Below are positions 6,674 through 15,152 of a stretch of DNA of 44,961 nt, piece after piece. The position numbers were made by a program, and so were the translations under genes. The stretch comes from Cytophagales bacterium (GTDB lineage Bacteria; Bacteroidota; Bacteroidia; Cytophagales; Spirosomataceae), in assembly GCA_013298865.1 (NCBI GenBank), contig JAAFJL010000020.1, positions 1-44,961 on the forward strand, given 5' to 3'. The stretch's first letter is position 1, and every line of letters starts with the position of its first letter. Below the pieces are notes generated by a model. That model was not told the DNA's origin. It ran no database searches and saw only the letters and a list, made by a program, of their open reading frames with translations.

Positions 6674-7618
6674 ATGAAAATTGTAATTATTGACGGCTTT
6701 ACCCTTTTTTCGGATGACCTTGACTGGCATATTTTTGAACAATTTGGTGAGGTCATTTATTATGAGCGAACACCCGCAGATTTGGTTGTAGAACGAACAC
6801 AGGATGCTCAGATAGTGCTGAACAATAAAGTAGTTTTCTCTGAAAAAATAATTAATCAATTGCCTGATTTACAGATGATTGGAATGTTTGCCACAGGCTA
6901 TAATGTCATAGATACCAAAGCGACCACCAGCAGAAATATTACGGTTTGTAATGTGCCAGGCTATGGGACAAACTCGGTAGCTCAACACGCTTTTGCTTTG
7001 TTGTTGGAACTCAGTAATCATGCTGGTAAAAATGCACAAAGCGTAGCAGCAGGCGAATGGGTTTCGGCAAAAGATTGGTGTTATACTCGTTCGCCAATCA
7101 TTGAATTGGCAGGGAAAACTCTGGGAATTGTAGGTTTTGGAAATATTGGTCAGCAAATGGCGAGCATCGGGAATGCCTTGGGAATGAAGGTTATTTATCA
7201 TTCAAGAAGTAGCAAAAAACATGATTTTGCCCAAGAAATAGGCTTAAAAAACCTCTTTGAAGAAAGCGATTTTATTTCTCTGAATTGCCCATTAACTTCT
7301 GATAATCAGCACTTTGTAAATTATGATTTGCTTTCAAAAATGAAAAAAACGGCATTTATCATCAATACATCGAGAGGTGCTTTGATTGAAGAGACTGATT
7401 TGGCAAATGCCCTTAGTGAAGGACTTTTGGCTGGTGCTGGATTAGATGTACTTTCCGATGAACCACCTTTGGCAAATAATCCTTTACTCAGTGCCAAAAA
7501 TTGTATTATTACGCCACATAATGCATGGATAAGTTTTGAAGCCCGCCAGAGAATTATTGATGTCACGATAAAAAATATCAAGGGATTTTTAGGAGGTAAT
7601 CCAATAAATGTAGTTTAG
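6674..7618 (+). CDS. D-2-hydroxyacid dehydrogenase, glycerate dehydrogenase type
   Basis: This 314-residue cytosolic NAD-dependent oxidoreductase has the dinucleotide motif GFGNIGQ (residues 154-160), catalytic Arg R234 in NTSRGALI, Glu E263 in DEPP and His H282 in TPHNAW. The TPHNAW and ISFEAR segments are closest to hydroxypyruvate/glycerate dehydrogenases (HprA-like), which interconvert glycerate and hydroxypyruvate. The start at 6674 (MKIVIIDG) begins the first beta strand; a Met two codons upstream is possible. It is a monocistronic gene ending in a strong hairpin. Substrate specificity is inferred from family resemblance. Confidence 0.88.
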   Translation: MKIVIIDGFTLFSDDLDWHIFEQFGEVIYYERTPADLVVERTQDAQIVLNNKVVFSEKIINQLPDLQMIGMFATGYNVIDTKATTSRNITVCNVPGYGTNSVAQHAFALLLELSNHAGKNAQSVAAGEWVSAKDWCYTRSPIIELAGKTLGIVGFGNIGQQMASIGNALGMKVIYHSRSSKKHDFAQEIGLKNLFEESDFISLNCPLTSDNQHFVNYDLLSKMKKTAFIINTSRGALIEETDLANALSEGLLAGAGLDVLSDEPPLANNPLLSAKNCIITPHNAWISFEARQRIIDVTIKNIKGFLGGNPINVV

Positions 7619-7684
7619 TTTTAAACCGCAAAGGCGGAAAGACGGAAATTTTTCTTAGCGTCTTTCCGCCTTTGCGGTTTAAAA
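7619..7684. terminator. Bidirectional terminator of heptad-repeat type
   Basis: Perfect 26-base inverted arms (7619-7644 and 7659-7684) flank a 14-base loop and are bounded by runs of T. It lies between convergent genes. The arms contain 7-base units (GCAAAGG, CGGAAAG), and the hairpin at 23500-23553 is a diverged relative. Confidence 0.85.
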
Positions 7685-7690
7685 TCAATT

Positions 7691-8446
7691 CTATTTTGGT
7701 TTCTGTTTTTTCTCCACTTCTTTGGTCAATTTTTGCCCTAAATCTTCATCTATTTCCAGATTCAAATAAACTGAGAGTTCAGAAACAGTTGGATTTAGTT
7801 TCTTCAAAGATGGCTGTGATACATCAAACTCTTTGTCGCCGATGATAGAATTATACTCATTCTCAGTGAGTCCCCCCATATTATTTGAATAATCGTTGAA
7901 TCGGATATTAACATTTTTATCAGCTAATTTTCCACCCTCCCAGCTCACTACATTGCCGCCCAAATCCCACCCTAAACCAGTGATAGTAAACGACTTACCA
8001 TTCGCTTTTACGACGTCAGAAAGTTTCATTCCTAATCTTAATCCCAAACGAGACTCCCATGGTCTCAGCGATTTTGCTTCTCCATTTTCATCTATATCGG
8101 CTTTCACTACCACATCCTGAATCTTCTTATATGTTTTTTCGTCTTTCCAATAAATCTCTACCTCTTTTTCAGTACCAGGGTATAATAAAGTTGCATCAAA
8201 ACTTCCTTCGCCAGTTTCTACTTTTCCATCTTTTTTGATATTTGCTTTACCATATTTTTTTTCAAGTCCCTGTAAATCAGTACATTGTAAAATATCTTCC
8301 AAATACATTGCATCAGTCTGGGCAACATCCTTTGCAACAGAATCAACTGTGGTTTTGATAGAATCTGTCATTTCTATTTTTGCAGTTTTTGTTTGACAAG
8401 CCGTCAAAACAGTCAATAAAATCAGGAATTTGATGTGGTTTTTCAT
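7691..8446 (-). CDS. Hypothetical lipoprotein
   Basis: This 251-residue protein has a lipobox with C17 in VLTAC, then a Thr/Lys-rich linker and a soluble region with no transmembrane segment. Features that stand out are TDLQGLEKKYG, the segment LRPWESRLGLRLGMKLSDVV and a Gly/Asn-rich stretch (TGLGWDLGGNVVSWEGG). I do not recognise the family. It is likely a periplasmic or outer-membrane lipoprotein. It is convergent with the dehydrogenase gene and stands alone. The real-gene call rests on the signal, length and coding bias. Confidence 0.75.
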   Translation of the reverse strand: MKNHIKFLILLTVLTACQTKTAKIEMTDSIKTTVDSVAKDVAQTDAMYLEDILQCTDLQGLEKKYGKANIKKDGKVETGEGSFDATLLYPGTEKEVEIYWKDEKTYKKIQDVVVKADIDENGEAKSLRPWESRLGLRLGMKLSDVVKANGKSFTITGLGWDLGGNVVSWEGGKLADKNVNIRFNDYSNNMGGLTENEYNSIIGDKEFDVSQPSLKKLNPTVSELSVYLNLEIDEDLGQKLTKEVEKKQKPK

Positions 8447-8541
8447 GTTTGAAAAAAATGGTTTTTGTAATTTATTAACGCAATTTCCAACTTTTTCAAG
8501 TAGTAAAAAATTGTTTCAAGAATAAAATCTCAAAAACTACA

Positions 8542-9144
8542 CTATAACTTCCCAGTTGCTATTTCTGTAACTTTATTTATCATTGGAGACAGTTTGAATT
8601 GTGCATTCACTTCTATTTTTTCTGCAATTTTTGTGAGTAAAATCGTTGGAATGTTTATGTGATAATCAGCCAAATTAATATTGAAATTCGCATCTAAAAT
8701 CACAGATTTACTTTGAGGGTCAAAGAATAATCGACCATCCAGAATAACCATTTTTTGGACTCCGTGCAATGTCATTTGTCCTGATACACTCACTGGTGTA
8801 TTCTGCGGCATTGTCCAATCTATCACTTTATTGATTTTTCCTTTGAAAATTGCGTAGGGATATTTATCCGACTCCATGTAGTTTTCATTGAAATGTTCCT
8901 GCATTAATTTATTAGGAAACTCAAATCGCTTAATGTCTATTTTTATGGCTATCTCATTATTCTGGGCATTCATAACCGCATTCGATGCCTTATTGACAGC
9001 AATGATATTCTCTAAAGGGGTCTCAGAAAAAAATCTGATATGAGATTCTTTTGAAATGTATATATGTTGAGAGAATACAGGTAACGAGCTGATTATGAGC
9101 AAGATAATAAATATTTTTTTATAAATAGAATGTATCGCTTTCAT
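8542..9144 (-). CDS. YceI family protein, first paralogue
   Basis: This 200-residue exported protein has a signal peptide of about 25 residues (ending in PVFSQ). The YceI lipocalin-like barrel follows: SHIRFFSETPLENI, then FPNKLMQEHFNENYMES, KYPYAIFKG, GQMTLHGVQK and IPTILLTKIAEKI. YceI proteins bind polyisoprenoid or amphiphilic ligands and are often linked to cytochrome or stress modules. The gene begins one base after the DUF5777 gene ends, so the two are cotranscribed. The second paralogue at 11276-11827 shares a 17-residue identical stretch, showing recent duplication. Confidence 0.9.
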   Translation of the reverse strand: MKAIHSIYKKIFIILLIISSLPVFSQHIYISKESHIRFFSETPLENIIAVNKASNAVMNAQNNEIAIKIDIKRFEFPNKLMQEHFNENYMESDKYPYAIFKGKINKVIDWTMPQNTPVSVSGQMTLHGVQKMVILDGRLFFDPQSKSVILDANFNINLADYHINIPTILLTKIAEKIEVNAQFKLSPMINKVTEIATGKL

Positions 9145-9145
9145 G

Positions 9146-10039
9146 TTATTTTGCTACTTTATATTGATTTCTAAATTTTTTACCCAAGCCAAAACTACGT
9201 CCCAGATTAAATCCGAAATGGATTCCTCCGTCTGCCCAAGTATCAATCGTTTCTGTTAGAAATTGCTTCTCGACCATACCCGTTGAATTGGTAAAATGCA
9301 ATGAGAAAACGTGTCCGCCTGTTTCAATATCAAAACCAAAAGAAAGTGCATTGGTATATTTTAGATTAATCTGATTCGGTAGAACGTAGTAATATTCCCC
9401 TACTAATGCTATTCTTTTCGAGAATTTATATCGCCCAGCAAATCCCATTGCAAAAACATCATTTTTTTCTCCGTTTACATTATTTCTATTTCTGTGCAAA
9501 TAGGTCGGCATTAATTGTAAAGAAAAATCATTGCTAAATTTTCTGGCTATCAAGGCTTGAGTGGCATAGCTGTACTTTGATAGAGACGTTCTATTTTCTT
9601 CGACAGAATATTTAAACATATCTGCGTAAGCCCCGCCAAAGACTGTCACTGAAACTGGCATTCCACCTTCGGTTTCTTGGCGGAGGAGTTTATATTTTGT
9701 AAATAAATTGAGCATTTTCTGTTCAGAACTCCGTCCGATTCCGACCATTAATCTATCCGTAATTCCGTAGTCGAAACCCATGTAGATATAGCCTTGGTCG
9801 AGCCCGAATGCCTGATACGAACCTGAATTGATTGCTCCGAAACGGTGCGAAACTCGATAAGCCAAATTATGAGCAGGTTCAGTTTCAACAGATTGCCCAC
9901 TGATAATTCGGGTAGCCTTGAATGTTGCCGTTACAGGTTCTGGTTTTTTATCGTCTTTGATAAGATTCAACAAATCATCTTGGGCTTTCAGTTTAGATGT
10001 TCCAAGAAGTAGGATTGAAAATAGAAGTATTTTTTTCAT
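9146..10039 (-). CDS. DUF5777 family outer-membrane beta-barrel protein
   Basis: This 297-residue protein has a signal peptide (MKKILLFSILLLGTSKLKAQ) and then alternating beta strands with aromatic girdles (GYIYMGFDYGITDRLMVGIG, RIALVGEYYYVLPNQ). The pattern AHNLAYRVSHRFG near the start and DTWADGGIHFGFNLGRSFGL at the end matches DUF5777, a barrel common in Bacteroidota next to YceI and cytochrome genes. It is located in the outer membrane, with an unknown substrate or electron-transfer role. Gene order and spacing make an operon with the YceI gene downstream. Confidence 0.8.
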   Translation of the reverse strand: MKKILLFSILLLGTSKLKAQDDLLNLIKDDKKPEPVTATFKATRIISGQSVETEPAHNLAYRVSHRFGAINSGSYQAFGLDQGYIYMGFDYGITDRLMVGIGRSSEQKMLNLFTKYKLLRQETEGGMPVSVTVFGGAYADMFKYSVEENRTSLSKYSYATQALIARKFSNDFSLQLMPTYLHRNRNNVNGEKNDVFAMGFAGRYKFSKRIALVGEYYYVLPNQINLKYTNALSFGFDIETGGHVFSLHFTNSTGMVEKQFLTETIDTWADGGIHFGFNLGRSFGLGKKFRNQYKVAK

Positions 10040-10187
10040 GGATGTTTGTGTTTAATAATACATAATTCTTTGCAAGTAATCGTCAAGTTTTTAGTCTAAA
10101 ATAATTTATAAATAATTGATTATTAATAAGTTGTAAGATTTTGAATCCTAAGCTTTTTCTTGACGAACACGTAATTTTTTGATTTGT

Positions 10188-10649
10188 CTATGCTTCGTAA
10201 ACCCTCAGTTTAGTACCCGAAGCCAATAATTCTGTTTGGTACATTTTGAGTGGTGACGGTGCAGGTGATTTTGTCACTTTACCTGTTAAGTCAAACTTAG
10301 ACCCATGATTTGGGCAATAAATATCATTGGTATCTTTCTGAAACTCTACCGTTGTACCCACGTGCGTACAAATTTTTGAAAGAGCGATATATTTAGCATC
10401 CTTCGAGCGAGCAACAATAATATTTCCATTATACAAAAAACCACCGTCAGCTTTCAAAGCTTTATTAGCATCCATTGTTAAATCAAGGGTAAAATCAATT
10501 TTACCGTTTTTGATTGGGTCGGGGTTAGTACTTGTTGCTGGAAGAGGCGTGTCTTCGTTGGCACAACTTGTTATTGCACCCATGCAGTAAATAGACATTA
10601 ATGCACCACCGCCTAATTTTAAATTCTTAAGAAATTCTGTCCGAGTCAT
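10188..10649 (-). CDS. Rieske [2Fe-2S] lipoprotein
   Basis: This 153-residue protein has an N-terminal export signal with a probable lipobox at C29 (ITSC). The Rieske domain has its two ligand motifs: C94-x-H96 (ICTHVGTTV) and C112-x2-H115 (YCPNHGSKF). The cluster would sit in the periplasm. It resembles Rieske proteins that transfer electrons outside a classical bc complex. It shares a divergent promoter region with the HMA-like gene and lies 148 bases upstream of the DUF5777 gene, in the same direction, so they may share an operon. Confidence 0.92.
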   Translation of the reverse strand: MTRTEFLKNLKLGGGALMSIYCMGAITSCANEDTPLPATSTNPDPIKNGKIDFTLDLTMDANKALKADGGFLYNGNIIVARSKDAKYIALSKICTHVGTTVEFQKDTNDIYCPNHGSKFDLTGKVTKSPAPSPLKMYQTELLASGTKLRVYEA

Positions 10650-10692
10650 ATTTGTAAGTTTAATTTTCGAGATATACGGACATTAACAGATT

Positions 10693-10743
10693 TTGGATTT
10701 CTTAAAAAAAAATTTTTAAATTTTTCTGAATCATGAAATCCAA
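10693..10743. promoter_or_regulatory. Inverted repeat in the divergent Rieske/HMA-like region
   Basis: TTGGATTTC at 10693-10701 and GAAATCCAA at 10735-10743 are perfect 9-base inverted arms spanning an A/T-only core, in the 151-base space between divergent genes. It could be an operator or simply a hairpin. Confidence 0.35.
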
Positions 10744-10800
10744 GTATGGGATTGTTTCGTAGATATTATTGAACTTAAAAAATCAGATAAATTATTCATT

Positions 10801-11226
10801 ATGGAAACTTTAAAAAAAATCTTCAAAATCTCTGGAATTACTGTTTTGAGTCTCTTTGTAGCCTTTACTATCTATGCTAATTGGGAAGAACCGCCGTTGT
10901 CGGACAGACTGAATATTAAACCAATTGAATTGGCAGTTTATAACCTTAATAGAGATATTTCGACAGAAGATAGCCTTCAAATTTCCAAGCAACTTACTGC
11001 CAATAAAGGAGTTACGGCATCAACAATAAATCGTTTAGGAAAAACAGTGAGTATTACTTTTCATGGAGATGAAACCTCAGAAAGTGTCTTGAAACAAATT
11101 GTAGAATCTGCAAATTTTCAACCCCAGAAAGTTGATTTTACTGCTTTCAAAGGTCCACAATGCCCTGTACCAATGGAGTATATAGATTTTATTCTGAATG
11201 CAAAAAAAGCATTATGTTTCAGATAA
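10801..11226 (+). CDS. Membrane-anchored HMA-like protein without a metal motif
   Basis: Residues 9-26 form one hydrophobic segment (ISGITVLSLFVAFTIYA), which is an anchor or uncleaved signal. Residues 40-110 follow the beta-alpha-beta-beta-alpha-beta pattern of HMA (heavy-metal-associated) domains, yet the CxxC metal site is missing. A C-terminal tail holds CPVPMEYIDFI and a second Cys (ALCF). It is 141 residues long and oriented toward the periplasm. It leads a plus-strand set of genes with YceI and the tandem globin; the protein may assist haem or metal delivery. Fold assignment is by pattern only. Confidence 0.6.
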   Translation: METLKKIFKISGITVLSLFVAFTIYANWEEPPLSDRLNIKPIELAVYNLNRDISTEDSLQISKQLTANKGVTASTINRLGKTVSITFHGDETSESVLKQIVESANFQPQKVDFTAFKGPQCPVPMEYIDFILNAKKALCFR

Positions 11227-11275
11227 TTTAACATATTATTTAATATTAATTTCAAAAAGCATAAATAAATTTTCT

Positions 11276-11827
11276 ATGAAAAATTCGGCTATATTGCTCA
11301 TAATCAGTATGTTGTTTTCTTACGGGTCTATTGGGCAGCTTTATTCCACCCAAAACGGAGAAACTAATTTCTTTTCGGAAACTCCCGTCGAAAATATCTC
11401 GGCAAGTAATAAAACTGTCGGAGCGTTCATCAACACTGCCACCAAAGAAATTGTGGCAAGTATGAAAATGTCTGCTTTTGATTTTCCTAATAAATTGATG
11501 CAAGAACATTTTAATGAAAACTACATGGAATCATCAAAATTCCCGACTGGAGTATTCAAAGGTAAAATTTTGGAAAGTATTGATTTTACCAAAAATGGAA
11601 CTTATGATGTAACTGCAAAAGGGCAGTTGACCATCCATGGGGTTACCCAACCACGAGATTTAATAGGAAAACTAACTATCGAAAATCAGAAAATCTCCTT
11701 GATTTGTAATTTTGAAATAAAGTTAGTAGATCATAAAATTGAAGTTCCCACATTAGTATTTGCAAAAATTGCAGAAGTCATATCGGTCAAATCAAAGTAT
11801 AACTTTACGCCTTATGTAAAGAAATAA
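11276..11827 (+). CDS. YceI family protein, second paralogue
   Basis: The start at 11276 is chosen because it gives a signal peptide immediately (MKNSAILLIISMLFSYGSIG), whereas the longer frame adds a charged extension. The 183-residue protein is a YceI barrel: NFFSETPVENISASNKTV, FPNKLMQEHFNENYMES, TGVFKGKI, GQLTIHGVTQ and VPTLVFAKIAEVI. It shares a long identical stretch with the paralogue at 8542-9144, and the two genes bracket the divergent Rieske/HMA region. It is likely in an operon with the HMA-like gene upstream. Confidence 0.9.
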   Translation: MKNSAILLIISMLFSYGSIGQLYSTQNGETNFFSETPVENISASNKTVGAFINTATKEIVASMKMSAFDFPNKLMQEHFNENYMESSKFPTGVFKGKILESIDFTKNGTYDVTAKGQLTIHGVTQPRDLIGKLTIENQKISLICNFEIKLVDHKIEVPTLVFAKIAEVISVKSKYNFTPYVKK

Positions 11828-11917
11828 CCTTGCCCACGAAAATTAAAATTCATCTATAAAAGTTAGGAATTATGGGCGAGCCTACCTTTTATAATCATTA
11901 GTAAATTTCTTAAAAAC

Positions 11918-12751
11918 ATGAAAAAAACAATGCAGTTATGGGGATTATTCCTCATGGTGGGAATGCTTGTGTTCGCATCTTCTTGTAAAAAAGATGAAGT
12001 GGTAACTCCAGCAAAATCACTTTATGAACGTTTGGGGGGAAATGCTGCAATTTCGGCAGTGATTGACCAGTTTGTAGCCAACGTAGCGGGTGACGCACGT
12101 ATTAATGCTTTCTTTGCTGATGCCGCAGCGAGTCCAGCAAGATTAACCAAGTTACGTAATAACTTGATTAACCAAGTGGCAGCAGCAACTGGTGGTTCTG
12201 AAAAATATACAGGGCTTGACATGAAAACATCGCACAAGGGTATGGGAATTGAAGATTCACATTTTACTGCTTTAGTAGAAGATTTGGCTTTAGCGTTGGA
12301 TAAATTCAAAGTACCAACTGCCGAGAAAACGGAATTATTGACTGCTTTGGCAGGTTTGAAAGCAGACATCGTTGAGGGACCTAAATCACTTTATGTACGT
12401 TTGGGAGGAAATCCCGCAATTACGCTTGTAATTGATGATTTTATTGGAAAAGTTGCTGCTGATACTCGTATCAACGCATTTTTTGCTGCCGCTGCTGCCA
12501 GTCCAGCACGTTTGAATAAATTGAAATTAAATCTTGTGAATCAAATTGGTGAAGCATCTGGCGGACCAGAAAAATACACAGGATTAGACATGAAGTCGGC
12601 TCATAAAGGCATGAAAATTACCGATGCTCAGTTTAATGCTTTGGTAGAAGATTTACAAGCATCATTAGTAAAGTTTAGTGTAGAATCAAGAACTAAAATT
12701 CAGTTATTGGGTGCTTTGGGTGGCATGAGAGCTGACATAGTAGGGCAGTAG
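11918..12751 (+). CDS. Lipoprotein made of two fused group I truncated haemoglobins
   Basis: This 277-residue protein begins with a lipoprotein signal, C23 in FASSC. Two globin modules follow (about residues 33-152 and 156-275), each with SLYxRLGGN at the A/B helix, RINAFF at the end of the B/C region and the proximal-haem motif HKGM: H106 in the first, H229 in the second. At the B10 position, where group I truncated haemoglobins usually have Tyr (FY), the modules have Val (F52-V53) and Ile (F175-I176). Both modules thus lack the Tyr that stabilises bound oxygen, and could serve haem transfer or NO binding instead. The two modules are clearly internal duplicates. The protein is exported and anchored, unlike ordinary cytosolic truncated globins. 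Confidence 0.88.
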   Translation: MKKTMQLWGLFLMVGMLVFASSCKKDEVVTPAKSLYERLGGNAAISAVIDQFVANVAGDARINAFFADAAASPARLTKLRNNLINQVAAATGGSEKYTGLDMKTSHKGMGIEDSHFTALVEDLALALDKFKVPTAEKTELLTALAGLKADIVEGPKSLYVRLGGNPAITLVIDDFIGKVAADTRINAFFAAAAASPARLNKLKLNLVNQIGEASGGPEKYTGLDMKSAHKGMKITDAQFNALVEDLQASLVKFSVESRTKIQLLGALGGMRADIVGQ

Positions 12752-12761
12752 ATTCAATTAA

Positions 12762-12831
12762 CAGTTATCAGTGAACAGTAAACAGTTAGTAATTATCAGT
12801 GAACAGTAAACAGTGTGCTGTTCACTGATAA
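12762..12831. repeat. Perfect heptad tandem array, CAGTNAA type, with hairpin
   Basis: Eight consecutive 7-base units run from 12762 to 12817 (CAGTTAT, CAGTGAA, CAGTAAA, CAGTTAG, TAATTAT, CAGTGAA, CAGTAAA, CAGTGTG). The 14 bases at 12818-12831 are the reverse complement of TTATCAGTGAACAG inside the array, so the array can fold back on itself. It separates the globin gene from hemA. Confidence 0.85.
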
Positions 12832-12848
12832 AATTGACCATCTTTATT

Positions 12849-14120
12849 ATGCAAAATATATTCAAAGCGTTTAGTATATCATACAAATCTGCTCCTTTGG
12901 CAGTACGTGAGCAAGTATCACTTACCGAGGATGAAATCAAGAGTTTTTGCCTAAGTATCAAAGATATTTTCAGTATTCAAGAATGCTTGGTAGTTTCTAC
13001 TTGTAACCGTACTGAAGTTTATTATGTTTCTACAAATGATGTCACTCAGGACTTAATAAAGACACTCTTGGTGCAGAAGGGAATCACTAATTCAGAATTT
13101 TATGTTGATTATTTTAGTCAATTTAATAACCAATCCGAAGCCTTAAAACACCTTTTTGAAGTAGCCATAGGTTTACAGTCTAAGGTTATTGGAGATTTGC
13201 AAATTCCTACTCAAATCAAACAGTCTTACCAGATTTCGGCAGATTTGAACATGGCTGGACCTTTTTTACATCGTTTAATGCACACTGTTTTTTACTCGAA
13301 TAAAAGAGTTGCACAAGAAACTGCTTTCAGAGACGGTGCAGCTTCTACTTCGTATGCTGCTGTCGCCCTGACGGAAGGGTTAACTCAGAATATACCCAAT
13401 CCCAAAGTATTGATTTTAGGTTTAGGAGAAATTGGCATAGATGTTTGTAAGAATTTCGCCAGTAAAGAATTTGCCCAAATAACGGTCATGAATCGTACCC
13501 GTACAAAGGCTGAAAAGTTAGCTTTAGAAAATAATTTTAGTATTGCAGATTATGAAGATTTAGAGGAAGAGATAAGGAAAGCAGATGTCATTATTTCTTC
13601 GGTAATGATTAATAAGCCATTGATTAATAGAGAATTAATAGAAAAAGTAGGCATTGCTACTTTCAAATATTTTATAGATTTATCAGTACCAAGAAGTGTA
13701 GAAGATAATATTGAGGAAATTGCAGGAGTATTGGTTTATAACATTGATACCCTTCGTGAACGTGCGAATGAAGCCCTCCGAAAACGCATGGAATCAATCC
13801 CCGAAGTAGAACGAATCATTGAAGAGTCCATCCTTGGATTTAACGATTGGTCAAAGGAAATGATAGTTTCGCCAACAATCAATAAATTAAAAAATGCCCT
13901 GGAGCAAATCCGAAAAGAAGAGGTTTCGAGACACCTAAAAAATCTATCGAACGCAGAATCAGAGAAGATTGAAAAAATTACCATGAGTATCGTTCAAAAA
14001 ATCATGAAATCACCAGTTTTAAACCTAAAAGCCGCTTGTAAACGTGGAGAAGCTGACCAATTTGTGGATTTATTAAATGACTTATTTGATTTAGAGAAAC
14101 AAGAAGCGTTGATTTGGTAA
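12849..14120 (+). CDS. hemA: Glutamyl-tRNA reductase
   Basis: This 423-residue protein catalyses the first committed step of tetrapyrrole synthesis, reducing glutamyl-tRNA to glutamate-1-semialdehyde with NADPH. The start at 12849 (MQNIFKAFSIS) is preferred, as it matches the family start and removes a hydrophobic extension. Catalytic C52 lies in VVSTCNRTE; the nucleotide-binding motif is GLGEIGIDV; the C-terminal helical dimerisation region includes LRERANEALRKRM. It is of normal length. It follows the exported tandem globin, so haem supply and haem-protein genes are adjacent here. A convergent terminator follows. Confidence 0.95.
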   Translation: MQNIFKAFSISYKSAPLAVREQVSLTEDEIKSFCLSIKDIFSIQECLVVSTCNRTEVYYVSTNDVTQDLIKTLLVQKGITNSEFYVDYFSQFNNQSEALKHLFEVAIGLQSKVIGDLQIPTQIKQSYQISADLNMAGPFLHRLMHTVFYSNKRVAQETAFRDGAASTSYAAVALTEGLTQNIPNPKVLILGLGEIGIDVCKNFASKEFAQITVMNRTRTKAEKLALENNFSIADYEDLEEEIRKADVIISSVMINKPLINRELIEKVGIATFKYFIDLSVPRSVEDNIEEIAGVLVYNIDTLRERANEALRKRMESIPEVERIIEESILGFNDWSKEMIVSPTINKLKNALEQIRKEEVSRHLKNLSNAESEKIEKITMSIVQKIMKSPVLNLKAACKRGEADQFVDLLNDLFDLEKQEALIW

Positions 14121-14142
14121 ATTAATGTAAACTTTAATTTTA

Positions 14143-14172
14143 GTAGGCTGATTATTCTCGACTATCAGCCTA
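14143..14172. terminator. Bidirectional terminator between hemA and the DUF6607 gene
   Basis: The arms TAGGCTGAT (14144-14152) and ATCAGCCTA (14164-14172) are perfect and separated by an 11-base loop, flanked by T/A-rich tracts on both sides. The position between convergent stops supports the call. Confidence 0.85.
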
Positions 14173-14177
14173 TTAAA

Positions 14178-15113
14178 TTACTTCATCGAATACGATTCTC
14201 TATTAACCAAATATTTATCCAATAATTCACGAATCGCAACTTGTCTTTTTTGAGAATCATTCATTCCTTTTTTCTTAAATTCTTCCACTAATTCATCAAT
14301 TTCTTTCCAAAGCATCTTGCCATCTTCGGTTTTAGTTTTGATGTTTAAGCCTTTGTTTTGAGCCAATAATTGCCCCCAAACTGTCCGAACGTCTAACCAA
14401 TATTCACGATTTTTTGTCCAAAATTCAGTCGCTAATTTGCATTTAGCATCATCAATTTTCACATAGTCATTCAGTCCTTTTTCTTGGGCTAAAAGTTTAT
14501 CACCTTCTGAATTACGAATAATTTTATCATTATCCTGCTCATGTAAATATCCTTTTTCTGTTACATGAATACGATTGTTTCTTTTAAGTACCTGATAATC
14601 AGAACGTTTTGTATATTCTCTTCTGGGTAAAGGTGCATCCGTAATATTTGCCCACAGGTGTTTTCCGTCCTTGTGTACCCACGAAGCCGTGCCTTCGTAG
14701 CGTGGCATATCATTCACTTCAAAAACCTTCTGCGTCCACTGTCCTTTTACCTGTGTTTTGGGCAAAACATTTGCCTTCCATTCTGTGCCTTTTTGAAAAG
14801 CCAATAAATCCGTGTTTTCATAGACCCAATCTTCCCGCCAGTGCTTTATCACCATCGTATCACCTATGATTAGTAGGTGCATTAACACCATTTTATCCTT
14901 TGATTCTTCATCCACGAAAACCAACTCACGTCCGCCAGTTTTGTATCGGTCATGAAATTTGTAGTCTTTGTCGGGGGCGAAAGTTTCGGCATAACTAAAC
15001 TTTACATCAAAGCAACCGCATTGCCCTTTGATGGCTTTGAGGTCTTCTGATTTTTGGGCATTTGCCATCGTTGATAATCCTACCAATAAAATAGCTAAAA
15101 ATAGTTTTTTCAT
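14178..15113 (-). CDS. DUF6607 family secreted protein
   Basis: This 311-residue protein has a signal peptide (MKKLFLAILLVGLSTMANAQ) and a mature domain rich in Trp and His: KHWREDWVYENTDLLAFQKG, GQWTQKVFEVNDMPRYEG and TKNREYWLDVRTVWGQLLAQ. It matches DUF6607 by overall pattern; the family is often found near TonB receptors. The gene is divergent from a TonB-dependent receptor and shares the 178-base gap that carries two Fur-like boxes, so it is likely an iron- or haem-responsive accessory. It is predicted to be periplasmic. Confidence 0.75.
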   Translation of the reverse strand: MKKLFLAILLVGLSTMANAQKSEDLKAIKGQCGCFDVKFSYAETFAPDKDYKFHDRYKTGGRELVFVDEESKDKMVLMHLLIIGDTMVIKHWREDWVYENTDLLAFQKGTEWKANVLPKTQVKGQWTQKVFEVNDMPRYEGTASWVHKDGKHLWANITDAPLPRREYTKRSDYQVLKRNNRIHVTEKGYLHEQDNDKIIRNSEGDKLLAQEKGLNDYVKIDDAKCKLATEFWTKNREYWLDVRTVWGQLLAQNKGLNIKTKTEDGKMLWKEIDELVEEFKKKGMNDSQKRQVAIRELLDKYLVNRESYSMK

Positions 15114-15152
15114 ATTTTTTGTGTTGAGTTAATGATGCAAAGTTTACTCTTA

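Noticed and set aside
12022..12369. Antisense open frame over the globin gene
   Set aside because: It mirrors the strong coding of the tandem globin on the other strand and has no homologous features.
12762..12831. Possible CRISPR or iteron origin
   Set aside because: Units are 7 bases without spacers, and there is no replication gene nearby.
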